DNA from: Azospirillum sp. TSH58
Lineage (GTDB): Bacteria; Pseudomonadota; Alphaproteobacteria; Azospirillales; Azospirillaceae
Reading direction: 5' to 3'
Length of the DNA stretch: 64,000 nt
Assembly: GCF_003119115.1 (NCBI RefSeq)
Contig: NZ_CP022364.1
Location: forward strand, 1,264,501-1,328,500
A program made the translations under genes and the position numbers. Positions 62,278-64,000 of the stretch are shown here, in pieces (positions within the stretch are counted from its first letter, which is position 1; every line of letters starts with the position of its first letter). Below the pieces are notes generated by a model. It saw only the letters and a list, made by a program, of their open reading frames with translations. It ran no database searches and was not told the DNA's origin.

Positions 62278-62741
62278 TGCCCCACCGCCTTTGCCATCCG
62301 TTCCGGCGCCGTGTCCCGCGATCCGGGGCGCCATGCTGCAGCGCCCATCATAATACTGAAATTCATTCGCAATCCTATACCCCGTTTTTTTGTCCGGGAA
62401 TTAACGCGGCAAAAAGCCGCACGCCCGGTGCAACGGCGCCGCCCGTTCCCCACTGTCTCCCGCCAAGGGCTGCCGGCACAGGGACATTTCCGGTCCGGAA
62501 CATGGCCAAGGCCCTTGTTTGCTTGCCAAAAGCCCCCCCACCGCCTATGTGTGGTCGGTCGATTTTGCTTTGGGGCTGCCGGCTCCTCGTCGTCCCGGTA
62601 CCGGCGCCGCTAGCGCCTTCCCACGGTGAATTGATGGCTCCGCGCACTCCCGCGGCGGAGCGCCCCAAGCCACGCCGCCCCGGCATTGTCCGGGCACGGC
62701 CCAGGTGCAGCCTCTGTTCACGTGACCAGGACCCTCCCCGT
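62278..62741. other. 464-base intergenic region between fur and rhlE
   Basis: The largest non-coding stretch. From the fur side it holds an AT-richer part (62340-62400) with the Fur-box-like sequence, then a small GCGGC-AAAAA-GCCGC hairpin (62406-62420). The rest, GC-rich, includes GCTCCGC/GCGGAGC arms near 62638-62664 and the palindrome TCACGTGA. The long leader of rhlE may be a regulatory 5' UTR, as for other cold-responsive helicases, but I see no recognised RNA family. Confidence 0.5.
62357..62373 (-). promoter_or_regulatory. putative Fur box upstream of fur
   Basis: TGAAATTCATTCGCAAT agrees with the half-site-rich form TGAGAATCATTCGCAAT of Fur boxes at 15 of 17 positions. It lies about 80 bases before the fur start, in the most AT-rich part of the gap. 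The palindrome is imperfect, so this is a candidate only. Confidence 0.35.
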
Positions 62742-64000
62742 ATGACCGAATTCAGTGGCCTCGGCCTGATCGAGCCCCTTCTGCGCGCCGTCGCCGAAGA
62801 GGGTTACCAGACCGCCACGCCGATCCAGGCCGGCGCCATCCCCGTTCTTCTGGAGGGCCGCGACGTGCTCGGCCTCGCCCAGACCGGCACCGGCAAGACC
62901 GCCGCCTTCACCCTGCCGATCCTCCAGCGGCTGTTCCAGAACAAGAAGCGCGTGCAGGCCAAGGCGCCGCGCACGCTGATCCTGACGCCGACGCGCGAGC
63001 TGGCGCTGCAGATCGGCGAGAGCTTCCGCACCTACGGCCGGCACCTGCCGATCCGCCGCACGGTGATCCACGGCGGCGTCGGGCAGAGCCCGCAGGTCGC
63101 GGCGCTCGCCCGCGGCACCGACGTGCTGGTGGCGACGCCGGGCCGCCTGCTCGACCTGATGGCCCAGAAGCAGTGCGTGCTCGATCAGGTCGAGATCTTC
63201 GTCCTGGACGAGGCCGACCGCATGCTCGACATGGGCTTCATCCGCGACGTGCGGAAGGTGGTCGCGGTCCTGCCGAAGCAGCGCCAGACCCTGCTGTTCT
63301 CCGCCACCATGCCGGAAGGCGTGGTCGAGCTGGCGCACAGCATCCTGACCGACGCCGAGCGGATCGAGGTGGCGCCGCAGTCCACCACGGTGGAGCGCAT
63401 CGCCCAGCGCGTGCTGTTCGTGGACCGCGCCGACAAGCGCCGCCTGCTCGCCGACCTGCTGCAGGACGGCGCCATGGGGCGGACGATCGTCTTCGCCCGC
63501 ACCAAGCACGGCGCCGACCGCATCGCCGACCACCTGAAGAAGGCCGGCGTCGCGGCGGACGCGATCCACGGCGACAAGTCGCAGTCGGCCCGCGTGCGCG
63601 CGCTGGAGTCCTTCCGCAGCGGCGACCTGAAGGCGCTGGTGGCGACCGACATCGCAGCGCGCGGCATCGACATCGACGGCATCACGCACGTCATCAACTT
63701 CGACCTGCCGAACGAGCCGGAAAGCTACGTCCACCGCATCGGCCGCACCGCCCGCGCCGGCACCGACGGCAGCGCGGTGTCCTTCTGCGACGCGGAGGAG
63801 GTGGCCTACCTGAAGGCCATCGAGAAGACCATCCGCCAGCCGGTCCCGGCGGACCACGACCACCCCTACCACGCCTCGGTGGTGGCGGCGATCCACGCCT
63901 CCTCCGCCAAGCCGCCGAAGCCGGCGCCCAAGCAGCCCCGTCCGGGCCGCGGCCAGCCCCAGCAGGCGGGCGGCAACAAGCCGCAGGGCCAGAAGCCTCA
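62742..64000 (+). CDS. rhlE: DEAD-box RNA helicase RhlE, 5' part
   Basis: The first 419 codons of an RhlE-type RNA helicase, open to the end of the window. Motifs in order: Q motif (TPIQAGAIP), I (AQTGTGKT), Ia (PTRELALQ), Ib (TPGRLLDL), II ([13 protein letters not shown]), III (SATMP), IV (IVFARTK), V ([11 protein letters not shown]) and VI ([12 protein letters not shown]). The start MTEFSGLGL is the usual RhlE start. After residue 385 a Lys/Pro/Gln-rich basic tail begins, which continues beyond the window. It probably acts in ribosome assembly or RNA decay, especially at low temperature. Confidence 0.96.
   Translation, partial: MTEFSGLGLIEPLLRAVAEEGYQTATPIQAGAIPVLLEGRDVLGLAQTGTGKTAAFTLPILQRLFQNKKRVQAKAPRTLILTPTRELALQIGESFRTYGRHLPIRRTVIHGGVGQSPQVAALARGTDVLVATPGRLLDLMAQKQCVLDQVEIFVLDEADRMLDMGFIRDVRKVVAVLPKQRQTLLFSATMPEGVVELAHSILTDAERIEVAPQSTTVERIAQRVLFVDRADKRRLLADLLQDGAMGRTIVFARTKHGADRIADHLKKAGVAADAIHGDKSQSARVRALESFRSGDLKALVATDIAARGIDIDGITHVINFDLPNEPESYVHRIGRTARAGTDGSAVSFCDAEEVAYLKAIEKTIRQPVPADHDHPYHASVVAAIHASSAKPPKPAPKQPRPGRGQPQQAGGNKPQGQKP

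Overview
The window is about 70% GC with tight, strongly GC3-biased coding and frequent ATGA/GTGA stop-start overlaps. The protein families point to an alphaproteobacterial chromosome of the Rhodospirillales, most likely Azospirillum or a close relative. This assignment is inferred from protein character and gene content; no rRNA or other marker is present to settle it.

Region 1 (1-5920) is the end of a TCA-cycle operon: sucC (partial), sucD, sucA, sucB. It closes with a bidirectional intrinsic terminator, and no lpd (E3) gene follows. Region 2 (5944-9818) is a divergent pair of candidate gas sensors: a Cache-PAS histidine kinase whose PAS domain keeps FixL-like heme residues, and a globin-coupled diguanylate cyclase. 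Region 3 (9920-30460) is mostly housekeeping: zapE, a LOG-family phosphoribohydrolase, pdxY, a CitE-like lyase, a KGG stress protein, leuB and leuD (no leuC), a Gtr-like three-gene glycosylation cassette, dapF, mtaB, ftsY, amn, an LpxR-like lipid A deacylase, yciB, puuE and a SPOR-domain protein.

Region 4 (30575-60113) is almost all signal transduction. It opens with a response regulator, a membrane-anchored pseudokinase fused to an intact DEDDh exonuclease, a tiny membrane protein and an SLC5-STAC histidine kinase. A STAS protein and a chemotaxis operon follow in the order cheY-cheA-cheW-mcp-cheR-cheD-cheB. The last gene of that run, where cheZ often sits, encodes a soluble receptor-like protein carrying a CheZ-like DxxxQ motif. 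Next comes a partner-switching set (STAS, RsbW-like ATPase, two response-regulator/SpoIIE phosphatases). After a PIN protein, an unknown protein and a DedA protein, a second minus-strand partner-switching set appears (phosphatase, ATPase, STAS). Two large plus-strand kinases close the region. No sigma factor is encoded here, so the target of the switches is not visible.

Region 5 (60224-64000) holds a DUF1329 protein, a Fur-family regulator overlapping a small Cys-rich protein, and the start of an rhlE RNA helicase that runs off the window. No rRNA, tRNA, CRISPR array or insertion sequence was recognised. The most unusual elements are the sensory exonuclease operon, the receptor/CheZ-like hybrid, the duplicated partner-switching modules beside chemotaxis genes, and the paired candidate oxygen sensors.
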